A stretch of DNA of 64,000 bases. It comes from Streptococcus cristatus ATCC 51100. GTDB lineage: Bacteria; Bacillota; Bacilli; Lactobacillales; Streptococcaceae. The stretch spans positions 868,001 through 932,000 of the forward strand of contig NZ_CP050133.1 in the NCBI RefSeq assembly GCF_011612585.1. Direction: 5' to 3'. The notes under the pieces were generated by a model. The model searched no databases. It saw only the letters and a list, made by a program, of their open reading frames with translations, and was not told the DNA's origin. A program made the translations under genes and the position numbers. Of the stretch, positions 48,025 through 58,157 are shown piece by piece (position 1 is the first letter of the stretch; each line of letters starts with the position of its first letter).

Positions 48025-48794
48025 AAAAATTTGCTAATCTCTATTTAGCGATCGTGTTTCTAATCCTTTATCTTCCGATTTTTTACTTGATTGCCTATGC
48101 TTTCAATGCTGGCGATGATATGAATAAATTTACTGGATTTGATCTGGTTCATTTTCAAAAGTTATTTGAAGATTCACGCTTGATTTTAATTTTGGCGCAG
48201 ACTTTCTTCTTAGCCTTTCTTTCTTCCCTCATTGCTACGATTATCGGAACTTTTGGTGCTATTTATATTTACCAAGCCCGCAAAAAATATCAGGATGCTT
48301 TCTTATCCATCAATAATATTTTGATGGTGGCGCCTGACGTTATGATTGGAGCAAGCTTCCTGATTCTCTTTACCACGGCTAAATTCCAATTGGGCTTTGT
48401 GTCCGTTTTGGCCAGCCACGTTGCTTTTTCAATTCCCATCGTTGTGCTGATGATTTTGCCAAGGCTGAAAGAAATGAATGATGACATGATTAAAGCTGCT
48501 TATGATTTGGGAGCTAGTCAAGTCCAGATGCTCAAGGAAATCATGCTGCCTTATCTGACGCCAGCGATCATTGCCGGTTATTTTATGGCTTTCACCTACT
48601 CACTGGATGACTTTGCTGTGACCTTCTTTGTGACAGGAAATGGCTTCTCGACTCTTTCGGTAGAAATTTATTCCCGTGCACGGCAAGGAATTTCCTTAGA
48701 AATCAATGCCCTGTCTGCTCTGGTCTTTCTCTTTAGTATCGTTTTAGTCATTGGCTATTACTTTATCACGCGTGAGAAGGAGGAAGCAGCATGA
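48021..48794 (+). CDS. potC: Spermidine/putrescine ABC transporter permease
   Basis: The 257-residue permease has six helices and the EAA loop IKAAYDLGASQVQMLKEIML. It starts at ATG 48021 in an ATGA overlap with the potB stop, behind AAAGGAGAG. Together with PotB it forms the membrane part of the importer. Confidence 0.95.
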   Translation: MKKFANLYLAIVFLILYLPIFYLIAYAFNAGDDMNKFTGFDLVHFQKLFEDSRLILILAQTFFLAFLSSLIATIIGTFGAIYIYQARKKYQDAFLSINNILMVAPDVMIGASFLILFTTAKFQLGFVSVLASHVAFSIPIVVLMILPRLKEMNDDMIKAAYDLGASQVQMLKEIMLPYLTPAIIAGYFMAFTYSLDDFAVTFFVTGNGFSTLSVEIYSRARQGISLEINALSALVFLFSIVLVIGYYFITREKEEAA

Positions 48795-49861
48795 AAAAAC
48801 TCTATTCGTTTTTAGCAGGGATTATTGCGATTATCCTGATCTTGTGGGGAATTAGCTATCGGATTGAGAGTAAAGCTAATAGCAAGGGCAGTGATAAATT
48901 GGTTGTCTATAACTGGGGAGATTACATCGATCCAGACTTGCTGACTGAGTTTACCAAGGAAACAGGTGTGCAGGTCCAGTACGAAACTTTCGACTCCAAC
49001 GAAGCTATGTACACGAAAATCAAACAGGGTGGAACAACCTACGATATTGCCATCCCGAGTGAGTACATGATTGCCAAGATGATGAAGGAAAACTTGGTGG
49101 AAAAATTGGATCATAGCCAGATCAAAGGCTTAGAAAATATTGGTTCAGACTTTTTGGATCAGCCATTTGATCCAGGAAATCAGTATTCCATTCCTTATTT
49201 CTGGGGAACGCTAGGCATTGTTTACAATACTAAAATGGTCGAGCACGCGCCTGAGCACTGGAACGATCTCTGGAAGCCAGAATACAGAAACTCCATCATG
49301 ATGATTGACGGAGCCCGCGAAGTCATGGGGATTGGTCTGAACTCGAATGGTCATAGTCTTAATTCTAAAGATGCTGACCAGTTGCAGGAGGCTGTTGATA
49401 AGCTTTATACTCTGACGCCCAATATCAAAGCCATCGTCGCTGATGAGATGAAGGGCTACATGATTCAGAATAACGCGGCTATCGGCGTTACCTTCTCTGG
49501 TGAAGCTCGTCAAATGCTGGAAGCCAACGAAGATCTGCGCTATGTCGTGCCTACAGAAGCCAGCAACCTTTGGTTTGACAATATCGTTATTCCAAAGACA
49601 GTCAAAAATAAAAAAGCTGCCTATCAGTTTATCAATTTCATGTTGAGACCGGAAAATGCTTATAAGAATGCGCTCTATGTTGGCTATTCAACGCCAAACC
49701 TTCCTGCCAAGGCCCTGCTGCCAGAAGAAGTACAGGAAGACGAGGCTTTCTATCCAACCGAAGAAACCATGAAGCATCTGGAAGTCTATCAGCAATTAGG
49801 ACCAAAATGGCTCGGAACATACAATGACCTCTATCTTCAAGTCAAAATGTATCGCAAATAG
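48791..49861 (+). CDS. potD: Spermidine/putrescine-binding protein
   Basis: The 356-residue extracellular binding protein has the family start LVVYNWGDYIDPDLL and polyamine-site acidic and aromatic residues. It begins in an ATGA overlap with potC. The N-terminal hydrophobic segment (5-23) is not followed by a lipobox cysteine, so it is probably held by an uncleaved membrane helix rather than by lipid. Streptococcal PotD proteins share this feature. A strong terminator follows. Confidence 0.95.
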   Translation: MKKLYSFLAGIIAIILILWGISYRIESKANSKGSDKLVVYNWGDYIDPDLLTEFTKETGVQVQYETFDSNEAMYTKIKQGGTTYDIAIPSEYMIAKMMKENLVEKLDHSQIKGLENIGSDFLDQPFDPGNQYSIPYFWGTLGIVYNTKMVEHAPEHWNDLWKPEYRNSIMMIDGAREVMGIGLNSNGHSLNSKDADQLQEAVDKLYTLTPNIKAIVADEMKGYMIQNNAAIGVTFSGEARQMLEANEDLRYVVPTEASNLWFDNIVIPKTVKNKKAAYQFINFMLRPENAYKNALYVGYSTPNLPAKALLPEEVQEDEAFYPTEETMKHLEVYQQLGPKWLGTYNDLYLQVKMYRK

Positions 49862-49867
49862 CCAAAG

Positions 49868-49893
49868 AAACCTGAATTTATTCAGGTTTTTTT
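49868..49893 (+). terminator. Terminator of potABCD
   Basis: AAACCTGAA (49868-49876) pairs with TTCAGGTTT (49881-49889), followed by TTTT. Confidence 0.9.
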
Positions 49894-49995
49894 GTATTTT
49901 GACTTGTATAATTATTTGAAAAGTAGAAGAGAAAGTAGTAAAATTATATTAACATATGCAATAGAGCTTTATGCTCAATTAAGGAGGAAGTCATT

Positions 49996-51147
49996 ATGTC
50001 AGTTTTCTACGTTCCATCAGTCAATTTGATTGGTAAAGGTGTCATTAATGAATTTGGCGGTCATGTCAAAGAGCTGGGCTTCAAGAAAGCTCTCATCGTT
50101 ACAGACCACTACATTGCATCCAGTGACATTTTACCAAAAGTCATCAAGCCGCTAGAAGCAGAAGGCATTAAATATGTGGTTTTTGAAGGTGTAGACCCAA
50201 ATCCTTCTTGTAAGAATGTTTATGATGGCTTAGCTACTCTTCAAGAAAATGACTGTGATTTTATCATCAGTGTCGGCGGTGGCTCACCTCAAGATGCTGC
50301 TAGCTGTATTTCCATCATGGCAACAAATGGTGGTAAGCCGCAAGATTATGAAGGGCTCCACAAGTCTAAAGAAAAGGGTCTGCCAGTTGTAGCCATCAAC
50401 ACCACGGCAGGGACTTCCGCCGAAATCACTATCAACTATGTTATCACGGACGAAGAACGCAAGGTTAAGATGGTGATGGTTGATAAAAATAGTCTGGCTC
50501 TCATCTCTGTCAATGACCCAGAGCTCATGGTTTCCAAACCAGCTAATTTAACAGCAGCAACTGGGATGGATGCTTTGACTCATGCTGTTGAGGCCTTGGT
50601 AACTCCTGGTGCTTATGGCGTAACCAAGAAGTTGTCTATTGGTGCTATTGAGTTGATCAAGGAATATTTGCCGCGAGCAGTTGCTAATGGTCATGATATA
50701 GAAGCCCGTGAAGCTATGGTCAATGCCATTTTCCTCGGCGGCATGGCCTTTAACAACGCAGGTCTGGGATATGTGCATTCGATGGCTCACCAGCTTGGTG
50801 CGGTCTATCATCTGCCTCATGGCGTTTGCTGTGCTATGCTCCTACCAGTAGTTGAGCGTGAAAATGCCAAACGTGTACCAGCAGCCTTTAGAAATGTAGC
50901 TAAAGCTTTAGGCTTGCATACCGAAGGCAAGACTGATGAAGAATGTGCAGCATATGCCATTTCGGAAATCGAAACCTTGTCCGAAACGGTCGGTATTCCT
51001 AAGAAACTGACCGAGCTTGGCATTGAAGAAAAGGACTTTGACTTTGAATACCTTTCTAAGAATGCTTTGATTGATGCTTGCGCACCTGGCAATCCTTTCA
51101 TGCCGACTTTGGAAGAAACCATTGCTTTATACAAGGAATTGTTTTAA
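49996..51147 (+). CDS. Iron-containing alcohol dehydrogenase
   Basis: The 383-residue group III dehydrogenase has the NAD motif VGGGSPQDAA (about 94-103) and metal ligands in GMDALTHAVEA (Asp, His) and VHSMAHQLGAVYHLPHG (two His). It interconverts alcohols and aldehydes; relatives include ethanol (AdhB), lactaldehyde/propanediol (FucO) and butanol enzymes, and the substrate here is not decided. It starts at ATG 49996 behind AAGGAGG. Codon use suggests good expression. Confidence 0.9.
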   Translation: MSVFYVPSVNLIGKGVINEFGGHVKELGFKKALIVTDHYIASSDILPKVIKPLEAEGIKYVVFEGVDPNPSCKNVYDGLATLQENDCDFIISVGGGSPQDAASCISIMATNGGKPQDYEGLHKSKEKGLPVVAINTTAGTSAEITINYVITDEERKVKMVMVDKNSLALISVNDPELMVSKPANLTAATGMDALTHAVEALVTPGAYGVTKKLSIGAIELIKEYLPRAVANGHDIEAREAMVNAIFLGGMAFNNAGLGYVHSMAHQLGAVYHLPHGVCCAMLLPVVERENAKRVPAAFRNVAKALGLHTEGKTDEECAAYAISEIETLSETVGIPKKLTELGIEEKDFDFEYLSKNALIDACAPGNPFMPTLEETIALYKELF

Positions 51148-51194
51148 GCCAAAGGAAAAAGGCTCTACCTCTAAACTTAGTTGATTTATATCAA

Positions 51195-51232
51195 AAAAAG
51201 ACAGTTGCTCTCTCTCCTACAACTGTCTTTTT
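51195..51232. terminator. Bidirectional terminator
   Basis: AAAAAGACAGTTG (51195-51207) and CAACTGTCTTTTT (51220-51232) are a perfect 13-bp repeat between converging genes. Confidence 0.93.
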
Positions 51233-51261
51233 AATTTATGGAAATGGGATGATGTACAGAA

Positions 51262-52077
51262 TTAGTGCCCTAGAATAAACTTAGCAATAGCTGTAGCGAC
51301 GCCATTTTCTTCATTGCTATCTGTCACATAGTCGGCCAAGCTTTTGACATGGTTGCTAGCATTCCCCATAGCAACGCCCAAGCCAGCAAACTGCAGCATT
51401 TCAATATCATTATTCGCATCGCCCAGTGCCATGATTTCCTCAGGATTGATCTCTAGGCGTTGCGCTAGACGCTCTAGGGCAAAGGCTTTGGTAACACCTT
51501 TTGGCATCGCCTCGTAGATGACAGGCTGGGAACGGACGCCACTGAATCGTTGGCAGAGTTCTTGAGCGAACTTGGTCTCAAAATCGTCTACCTGTTCTGG
51601 ATTTCCTAGAAACATAGCTTGAAACATTCGATGCTGACCGCTGCAAGCTTCTTCAAGGCTGATTTCAGTAGGAGTCGTAAAGACGAGGGTCGCATCATCT
51701 GTCACAATTTTGCTGGCTTTTTCTCCCACGACGAAGTAATGATCTTCATCAAACAAGGTCAACTGCACTTGGCTCTGCTCTGCCAAACTGTAGAGGTAGC
51801 GAATATCATCGGGATTTAATTCTTGCCAGTCAACGACCTGCCAATCGCTAGTCTGATGGATAGCGCAGCCATTGTCTACGATGACATATTCATTTTCATT
51901 CTCCAAGCCTAGCTCCTGAAAGTAAGGCTTGACTCCCACGAGCGGTCTGCCTGTACAGAGAACCAGCTTGACTCCAGCTTGGATAGCTTGGTGGATGGCA
52001 TCAATATGAGCTTGAGGAATCTTTTTTTCCTCAGTCAGCAAAGTTCCGTCCATATCAAGGGCAATTAGTTTAATCAT
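51262..52077 (-). CDS. Cof-type HAD-IIB phosphatase
   Basis: The 271-residue protein has HAD motif I DMDGTLL (8-14), motif II LCTGRP, a lysine before PEEIMALGDANNDIEML (motifs III and IV) and a C2 cap domain. Such enzymes dephosphorylate sugar phosphates, flavin precursors or pyridoxal phosphate in the cytoplasm, often with broad specificity. It starts at the ATG at 52077 behind GGAG. It is transcribed away from proB. Confidence 0.9.
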   Translation of the reverse strand: MIKLIALDMDGTLLTEEKKIPQAHIDAIHQAIQAGVKLVLCTGRPLVGVKPYFQELGLENENEYVIVDNGCAIHQTSDWQVVDWQELNPDDIRYLYSLAEQSQVQLTLFDEDHYFVVGEKASKIVTDDATLVFTTPTEISLEEACSGQHRMFQAMFLGNPEQVDDFETKFAQELCQRFSGVRSQPVIYEAMPKGVTKAFALERLAQRLEINPEEIMALGDANNDIEMLQFAGLGVAMGNASNHVKSLADYVTDSNEENGVATAIAKFILGH

Positions 52078-52176
52078 AGTTTTTCTCCAATAGTATTTGT
52101 GAATATTATAGCATATTTTCTATTGCTAGGAGAGCAGGAATGGGGAAAGATTGTTTTTTTAATTTTCCTGTCCTTA

Positions 52177-52185
52177 TGGTATAAT
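52177..52185 (+). promoter_or_regulatory. Extended -10 promoter of proBAC
   Basis: TGGTATAAT (52177-52185), 29 bp before the proB ATG. Confidence 0.6.
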
Positions 52186-52214
52186 AAGAAAATCTAGTAA
52201 GGAAAAGAGAAGCT

Positions 52215-53324
52215 ATGAAAGCAAAGCGTATTGTATTTAAAGTTGGAACGAGCTCATTGACAAATCCTGACGGGAGTCTGTCGCGGGCGAAGGTGCGGGA
52301 AATCACGCATCAATTATCGGTCTTGCATGAAGCCGGACATGAGTTGATTTTGGTATCGTCTGGAGCCATTGCGGCAGGTTTTTCTTCTCTAGGCTTTAAA
52401 AAACGCCCAACCAAAGTAGCCGACAAACAGGCTTCGGCTGCTGTTGGTCAGGGGCTTCTCCTAGAGGAGTACACCACCAATCTGCTCTTGAAGAAGATTG
52501 TGTCTGCCCAGATCTTGCTGACGCAGGATGATTTTGCGGATAAACGGCGTTACAAAAATGCCCACCAAGCTTTGTCAGTCCTCCTTAATCGCGGTGCCAT
52601 TCCCATTATCAATGAAAATGACACAGTTTCTATCGAGGAGCTAAAGGTGGGGGACAATGACACGCTGAGTGCTCAGGTGGCAGCCATGGTTCAGGCGGAT
52701 CTTTTGGTACTTTTGACAGATGTTGATGGGCTTTACACAGCCAACCCAGCTTCAGATCCAACTGCCCAACGTCTTGAAAGAATTGAGGCGATCTCTAGCG
52801 ATTTGATTGACATGGCAGGCGGTGCGGGCTCCAGCAATGGTACTGGTGGCATGCTGACCAAGATCAAAGCAGCAACTTTAGCGACTATGTCTGGTGTACC
52901 AGTTTATATTTGTTCGTCACTTAAAAGCAATGCTTTATTGGAGGCGGCGAGCCAGACTCGAGATGGTAGCTTTTTCACAGCACAGGATAAGGGCTTGAAG
53001 ACGCAAAAACAGTGGCTAGCTTTCTATGCCAAGAGCCAAGGTGCCATCTTTGTAGATCGGGGGGCGGCACAGGCACTCCGCTACGATGGTAAAAGCCTTC
53101 TGGCATCAGGAATTGTTAGGTTAGAGGGGCATTTTTCCTACCAAGATACGGTGACAGTGTACGAAGAGGAGACTGGTGCGATTTTAGGAAAGGGGCGCGT
53201 GCGCTTTGGTAAATCGGCTCTCAAGGACATGCTGCGATCTAGCAAACCAAAGGGAGTTGTCATTCATCGTGACGATTGGATTTCTATTACTCCAGAGCTC
53301 CAACTGCTTTTTTCTGAATTTTAA
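52215..53324 (+). CDS. proB: Glutamate 5-kinase
   Basis: ProB phosphorylates glutamate, the first step of proline synthesis. The 369-residue protein has an amino-acid kinase domain ([40 protein letters not shown]) followed by a C-terminal PUA domain (about 275-369). Length is normal. It starts at ATG 52215 behind AAGGA. proA follows after 97 bp. Confidence 0.96.
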   Translation: MKAKRIVFKVGTSSLTNPDGSLSRAKVREITHQLSVLHEAGHELILVSSGAIAAGFSSLGFKKRPTKVADKQASAAVGQGLLLEEYTTNLLLKKIVSAQILLTQDDFADKRRYKNAHQALSVLLNRGAIPIINENDTVSIEELKVGDNDTLSAQVAAMVQADLLVLLTDVDGLYTANPASDPTAQRLERIEAISSDLIDMAGGAGSSNGTGGMLTKIKAATLATMSGVPVYICSSLKSNALLEAASQTRDGSFFTAQDKGLKTQKQWLAFYAKSQGAIFVDRGAAQALRYDGKSLLASGIVRLEGHFSYQDTVTVYEEETGAILGKGRVRFGKSALKDMLRSSKPKGVVIHRDDWISITPELQLLFSEF

Positions 53325-53421
53325 GTGGAAATAGGAACTTACTTATTTCCTTTACCCGAACTCTCCAACATTTTCGCCAATAGAAAAAAAGAAATCATTG
53401 TATCTTACGAAAGGAGGCGCT

Positions 53422-54684
53422 ATGACCTCAACACAAGAATTATTTGAAATTGTAAAAAAATCAAAAAAATCAATCAACATAGCTACAACTGCTGAGAAAA
53501 ACAAAGCGTTGGAAGAAATGGCAAAGCAGCTCTGGCTTTCTCGGACCGATATTTTAGCAGCCAATGAACTGGATATGTCAGCGGCTAAAGGTAAAATCTC
53601 TGATGTGATGCTGGACCGCCTTTATCTAGATGAGGATCGGATTGCTGGCATGGCAGAGGGCATTCGTCAGCTGATTGACTTGGAGGATCCTGTGGGGCAA
53701 GTCTTGGAAAAGACTGAGCTTGAAAACGGCCTCGTCATCAGTAAAAAGCGGGTGGCTATGGGCGTAATTGGTATTATCTACGAAAGCCGGCCCAATGTCA
53801 CTTCAGACGCTGCGGCTCTTGCGCTAAAGAGTGGCAGTGCAGTAGTTCTCAGAAGTGGCAAGGATGCTTATCAGACAGCACTAGCTATTGTCACAGCTTT
53901 GAAAGAAGGCTTGGCTCAGACCAAGATTTCGCCGGATTGTATCCAATTGGTTTCTGATACCAGCCGAGCTTCAGCTCAAGCTATGATGAAGGCCAAGGGC
54001 TATCTGGATTTGCTTATTCCTCGTGGAGGTGCCGGGTTGATTCAGGCAGTCGTGGAGAATGCGACTGTGCCGGTTATTGAGACAGGTACTGGAATTGTCC
54101 ATGTCTATGTAGATAAGGATGCTGATCAAGACAAGGCTTTAGCGATTATTGAAAATGCCAAGACCAGTCGCCCCTCTGTCTGCAATGCCATGGAGGTACT
54201 GCTGGTTCATGAAGAGATTGCAGCAGCATTTTTACCACGCTTGCAGAAGATGCTGGTGACAGATCGTAAGGCTACACAAGAAAATTCTGTTGAATTACGT
54301 TTGGATGAGAAAGCGGCTCAGTATATCTCGGGCTCGCAAGCTAGACCAGAAGATTTTGACACAGAATTCTTGGACTATATCTTAGCAGTCAAGCTGGTTT
54401 CCTCGCTGGAAGAAGCGGTGGAGCATATTGAAGCTCACAGCACCCATCACTCGGATGCCATTGTGACGGAGAATGATGCAGCGGCGGCTTACTTCACAGA
54501 GCAGGTGGATAGCGCAGCAGTTTATGTCAATGCCTCAACCCGCTTTACAGATGGCGGTCAATTTGGCCTTGGTTGCGAAATGGGGATTTCCACTCAAAAA
54601 CTGCATGCCAGAGGTCCTATGGGACTAAAAGAGTTGACCAGCTATAAATATGTCATCCAAGGGACGGGTCAAGTGAGGAAATAA
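53422..54684 (+). CDS. proA: Gamma-glutamyl phosphate reductase
   Basis: ProA reduces glutamyl phosphate to glutamate semialdehyde. The 420-residue protein has the catalytic cysteine in [15 protein letters not shown] and the family motif [24 protein letters not shown] 53422 is chosen, behind AAAGGAGG; the frame opens 24 bp earlier without a site. Its stop overlaps the proC start (TAATG). Confidence 0.96.
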   Translation: MTSTQELFEIVKKSKKSINIATTAEKNKALEEMAKQLWLSRTDILAANELDMSAAKGKISDVMLDRLYLDEDRIAGMAEGIRQLIDLEDPVGQVLEKTELENGLVISKKRVAMGVIGIIYESRPNVTSDAAALALKSGSAVVLRSGKDAYQTALAIVTALKEGLAQTKISPDCIQLVSDTSRASAQAMMKAKGYLDLLIPRGGAGLIQAVVENATVPVIETGTGIVHVYVDKDADQDKALAIIENAKTSRPSVCNAMEVLLVHEEIAAAFLPRLQKMLVTDRKATQENSVELRLDEKAAQYISGSQARPEDFDTEFLDYILAVKLVSSLEEAVEHIEAHSTHHSDAIVTENDAAAAYFTEQVDSAAVYVNASTRFTDGGQFGLGCEMGISTQKLHARGPMGLKELTSYKYVIQGTGQVRK

Positions 54685-55532
54685 TGATGAAAATTGGTTT
54701 TATCGGTCTGGGAAATATGGGTGGTAATCTCGCTCGTCTAGTTGCCCAAGATGAAAGATACAGAAGCGAATTGCTACTGGCCAATCGCAGTCGTGACAAG
54801 GCTGAAAAGATTGCTGCAGAACTTGGTGGTCAGCCGGCCAGTAATGCAGAAGTTTTTGCTCAGGCAGAGGTGATTTTTCTGGGCATCAAACCTGCTCAAT
54901 TTGCTGACTTGCTGGCTGAGTATCAGGAAATTCTAGACAAACGGGATTCTCTTCTGCTGGTTTCGATGGCTGCGGGTCTGCCTTTAGAAACGTTAGAAAA
55001 ATTGACACCTAGCCACCATCGTTGGATTCGTATAATGCCTAATACACCGGTAGCTGTTGGCGAGGGGGTTATTACTTATGCCTTATCCCAGCAGGCGAAT
55101 CAAGTAGACGAAGATTTGTTGCGTGAGCTTCTGTCTTCGGCTGGCCTTTTGGTCAAACTAGAGGAAAAGCAGTTGGATGCGGCGACAGCTCTTGCTGGCT
55201 GTGGACCAGCCTTCGTCTATCTCTTTATAGAGGCTTTAGCGGATGCAGGTGTCCGAGCTGGACTTAGTCGCGACATATCGCTTGAACTGGCCAATCAAAC
55301 CCTTTTAGGCGCTGCCAAGCTAGGTCAGGTCAGCGCTCAACATCCGGCTCAGCTCAAAGATCAAGTCTGCAGTCCAGCTGGTTCGACCATCGCTGGGGTA
55401 GCCAGTCTGGAAGAAAATGCCTTTCGAGGAACGGTCATGGCAGCCGTTCAAGCTGCCTATCAAAGGACACAAGAACTTGGTAAGTGGAATAATTGTCATT
55501 TTGCCTTTTTTGAAGAAAAAATAGAATCGTAA
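54684..55532 (+). CDS. proC: Pyrroline-5-carboxylate reductase
   Basis: ProC makes proline from pyrroline 5-carboxylate. The 282-residue protein has the NAD(P) motif IGFIGLGNMGGNLARL and the family signature near 215-245 (LKDQVCSPAGSTIAGVASLEE). The C-terminus runs about 15 residues beyond the usual AAYQRTQELGK end (WNNCHFAFFEEKIES), possibly a secondary extension. Start at ATG 54684 or the next codon. Confidence 0.95.
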   Translation: MMKIGFIGLGNMGGNLARLVAQDERYRSELLLANRSRDKAEKIAAELGGQPASNAEVFAQAEVIFLGIKPAQFADLLAEYQEILDKRDSLLLVSMAAGLPLETLEKLTPSHHRWIRIMPNTPVAVGEGVITYALSQQANQVDEDLLRELLSSAGLLVKLEEKQLDAATALAGCGPAFVYLFIEALADAGVRAGLSRDISLELANQTLLGAAKLGQVSAQHPAQLKDQVCSPAGSTIAGVASLEENAFRGTVMAAVQAAYQRTQELGKWNNCHFAFFEEKIES

Positions 55533-55568
55533 AGCGATATGATACATCATCATATAAGTAATGCAGAG

Positions 55569-55614
55569 AGACACTCGTAGATGGCTTGTTTAAAGTCAGT
55601 ACGAGTGTCTTTTT
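55569..55614 (+). terminator. Terminator of proBAC
   Basis: AGACACTCGT (55569-55578) pairs with ACGAGTGTCT (55601-55610), followed by TTTT. A weaker dyad ATATGAT/ATCATAT lies just before it at 55537-55555. Confidence 0.88.
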
Positions 55615-55691
55615 GTTTTTCAAAAAACTTATCTCTAAGAAGAAGTAGATTTTACAATCAACAGCTTAGCCCATTTTTCTTTTGTTTTTCC

Positions 55692-55720
55692 TTGACAGTT
55701 AAATTGTCAGAATTTATAAT
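55692..55720 (+). promoter_or_regulatory. Consensus promoter with TetR-type operator
   Basis: TTGACA (55692-55697), exactly 17 bp, TATAAT (55715-55720): a full consensus promoter. The imperfect dyad TGACAGTTAAATTGTCA (55693-55709) overlaps the -35 box and spacer and is the natural operator of the TetR protein encoded just downstream. Confidence 0.8.
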
Positions 55721-55760
55721 AAAAGAAGAAAGGTGATAACAGTGTTATCTAGTTGAAAGC

Positions 55761-56372
55761 ATGAAAAAAGAAACAGATGAGTTAAACGAAAAAATCTTGG
55801 AAAGCGCGAGGAGTGAGTTCTTGGCTTATGGCTATCAGGATGCTTCACTGCGGAGAATTTGTCGCACGGCTGGCTTGACGACTGGGGCTCTTTATAAGCG
55901 ATATGAGAGTAAGGACAGTCTCTTTACTGCCCTGCTTGAGCCTACTCTGATAGCCTTAGACCAGTATGGACAAGAGCAGAAGCGACGTGACTATGCTTTC
56001 CTAGAAGAGGGACACCTATCTGACATGTGGGCACATCGCTTAGAGGATCTCCAGTCTCTGATGCGGATTCTCTATGAGCATAAGGATATTATGCAGCTCT
56101 TGCTCTTTAAATCTCAGGGTTCTTCGCAAGCGGACTTCAGGATGCGTCTGCCTCATTTGGCAGCAGACGAGACTTATCGCTATTTGGAGCTGGCTTACAA
56201 AGAGGGGAAGATCAATCATTTGGTCAAACACGAGTTTCTGCGATCGTGCATGACAGCTTATTACACAGCTGTATTTGAGCCCTTGGCTCAAGACTGGCCC
56301 CAAGAGCAGGCGCTGGAATTTTGCCATTCCATTATGGACTTGTTTGACTGGGGAGGTTTGCTCGGTTTTTGA
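55761..56372 (+). CDS. TetR/AcrR family transcriptional regulator
   Basis: The 203-residue protein has an N-terminal helix-turn-helix (DASLRRICRTAGLTTGALYKRYESKD split over about 27-52), with the TetR hallmark tyrosine and following K/E residues, and a divergent ligand-binding domain. It starts at ATG 55761 with a weak GAAAG site. It precedes two ABC exporter genes by 18 bp, so it most likely represses them and itself; the promoter bears a matching dyad. Confidence 0.9.
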   Translation: MKKETDELNEKILESARSEFLAYGYQDASLRRICRTAGLTTGALYKRYESKDSLFTALLEPTLIALDQYGQEQKRRDYAFLEEGHLSDMWAHRLEDLQSLMRILYEHKDIMQLLLFKSQGSSQADFRMRLPHLAADETYRYLELAYKEGKINHLVKHEFLRSCMTAYYTAVFEPLAQDWPQEQALEFCHSIMDLFDWGGLLGF

Positions 56373-56390
56373 TAGAAAGAAGGAAATTCT

Positions 56391-58157
56391 ATGAAGAAAA
56401 AATCTGTCCTTACTTGGATCTGGGACTTTGTTTCCCTTCATAAGATATATTTTGTGCTCAGTCTGATCTTTGCCTTTGCCTCTGTGATTTCAGGATTTCT
56501 GCCTTATTTCTTTATTGGTGGAATGATTAATCAACTCTTGGCTGGCAATAAAAACTGGGATTTTTACCTGCAGCAGTCAGCGTGGGCGGGTCTGGCCTGG
56601 ATTGGCTACTGGGGCTTCCACGGTATTTCCACCATGCTGTCGCATACGGCTACTTTTAAGATTCTAGCGGAAATGCGTCACCGTCTGACAGACAAGCTGG
56701 CTAAACTGCCTCTAGGTACAGTGCTTAGTCAGTCATCTGGCAGTTATAAAAACATTATCGTTGAGCGGGTGGATGCGACCGAAACGACCTTGGCTCACCT
56801 GATTCCAGAGTTTACCGCTGGGATTTTTGGTCCGATTATTGTTCTCATTGCTATGCTGGTTATTGATTGGCGGCTGACCTTGCTATCTCTCCTGACTATT
56901 CCTATTGTGATATTGGCCTATATGCGGATGGCTGTCAATAGCGAAGCCGACTATCAAAATACTCTGGTCAAGACCAAAAAACTAAATGATACAGCGGTGG
57001 AATACATCAATGGGATTGAGGTTATCAAGGTTTTTGGCAAAGAAAAGTTCTCTTACGATAAGTTTGTGACGGCTGCTAGAGAAGGAGCAGACTGCTTTAT
57101 TGAGTGGATGCGCAAGTTCAATCTAGAGATGGGCATTGTGACTTCTTTTCTGCCATCAGGCTTGCTCTTTCTTCTGCCGGCTGGTTGTTATTTCTATTTG
57201 CAAGGCAGTTTGACTGCCGGCAATTTCATTCTGATGATTATTCTTTCGCTCAGTCTTCTGACTCCTCTGATTTTAGTGGCTAGTTACATGGACGATTTAC
57301 GGAAAATCGGGACTATTTTTGGCCAAGTCATTGATATTTTGGAAAAGCCTGATTTGAAAAGGCCTCAGGAGCTGAGAGAAATTCCAAAAGGAAGGGATCT
57401 GGTCATGACGAATGTCAGCTTCGGCTATACAGATGAAGAGGAAGTACTGCACGATATTTCGCTAGATATTAAGGCTGGCAGCATCAATGCTTTAGTCGGT
57501 CCATCAGGATCAGGTAAGTCTACAATTGTCAAGCTTCTGGCTTCTTTCTGGGATGTCGGTTCTGGTCAGATTACCTATGGTGGCTTGGACATTCGCCAGC
57601 TTCCGCTAGACTATTACAGTCGGCAGATTGCTTATGTGACCCAGGATAACTATCTCTTTGATGAGACTATTATGGAAAATATCCGGATGGGAAATCCAGC
57701 AGCATCTGATGAAGAGGTCATCGAAATTGCCCGTCGCTGTGGCTGTTATGACTTTATCATGAACTTGGAAGACGGCTTTGGAACTCAAGTAGGCTCTGGC
57801 GGCGGTCATCTATCTGGTGGGGAGCGCCAGCGGATTGCTATCGCCCGTGCTATGCTTAAGGATGCGCCGATTCTTATCCTGGATGAAGCGACTGCTTATA
57901 CAGATCCAGAAAATGAAGCACGGATTCAGTCCAGTCTAGCTCGTCTGATTGAAGGACGGACCTTGATTGTCATTGCTCACAGACTGTCTACGATTATGAG
58001 TGCAGACCAGATAGTCCTGGTCAATGATGGTCGTATTGAAGCTAGGGGGCGGCATGAAGAGTTGCTGGCAGCCAGTCCGCTTTATGCTTCCATGTGGCAG
58101 GCCCATATAGCTACCAGAGATAGTGGTGAAATGGAAGGTGGGCTGACTCATGCTTAA
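56391..58157 (+). CDS. ABC exporter half, ATPase plus membrane domain
   Basis: The 588-residue protein has six membrane helices (1-310) fused to an ATPase: Walker A GPSGSGKST near 376, signature LSGGERQRIAIARA, Walker B LILDEAT with catalytic Glu499 and switch His in IAHRLS. It starts at ATG 56391 behind AGAAAGGA. Its partner gene overlaps by 8 bp, so the product is a heterodimeric exporter. Layout recalls IrtA/YbtP-type transporters, but no siderophore genes are nearby and the substrate is open. Confidence 0.9.
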   Translation: MKKKSVLTWIWDFVSLHKIYFVLSLIFAFASVISGFLPYFFIGGMINQLLAGNKNWDFYLQQSAWAGLAWIGYWGFHGISTMLSHTATFKILAEMRHRLTDKLAKLPLGTVLSQSSGSYKNIIVERVDATETTLAHLIPEFTAGIFGPIIVLIAMLVIDWRLTLLSLLTIPIVILAYMRMAVNSEADYQNTLVKTKKLNDTAVEYINGIEVIKVFGKEKFSYDKFVTAAREGADCFIEWMRKFNLEMGIVTSFLPSGLLFLLPAGCYFYLQGSLTAGNFILMIILSLSLLTPLILVASYMDDLRKIGTIFGQVIDILEKPDLKRPQELREIPKGRDLVMTNVSFGYTDEEEVLHDISLDIKAGSINALVGPSGSGKSTIVKLLASFWDVGSGQITYGGLDIRQLPLDYYSRQIAYVTQDNYLFDETIMENIRMGNPAASDEEVIEIARRCGCYDFIMNLEDGFGTQVGSGGGHLSGGERQRIAIARAMLKDAPILILDEATAYTDPENEARIQSSLARLIEGRTLIVIAHRLSTIMSADQIVLVNDGRIEARGRHEELLAASPLYASMWQAHIATRDSGEMEGGLTHA

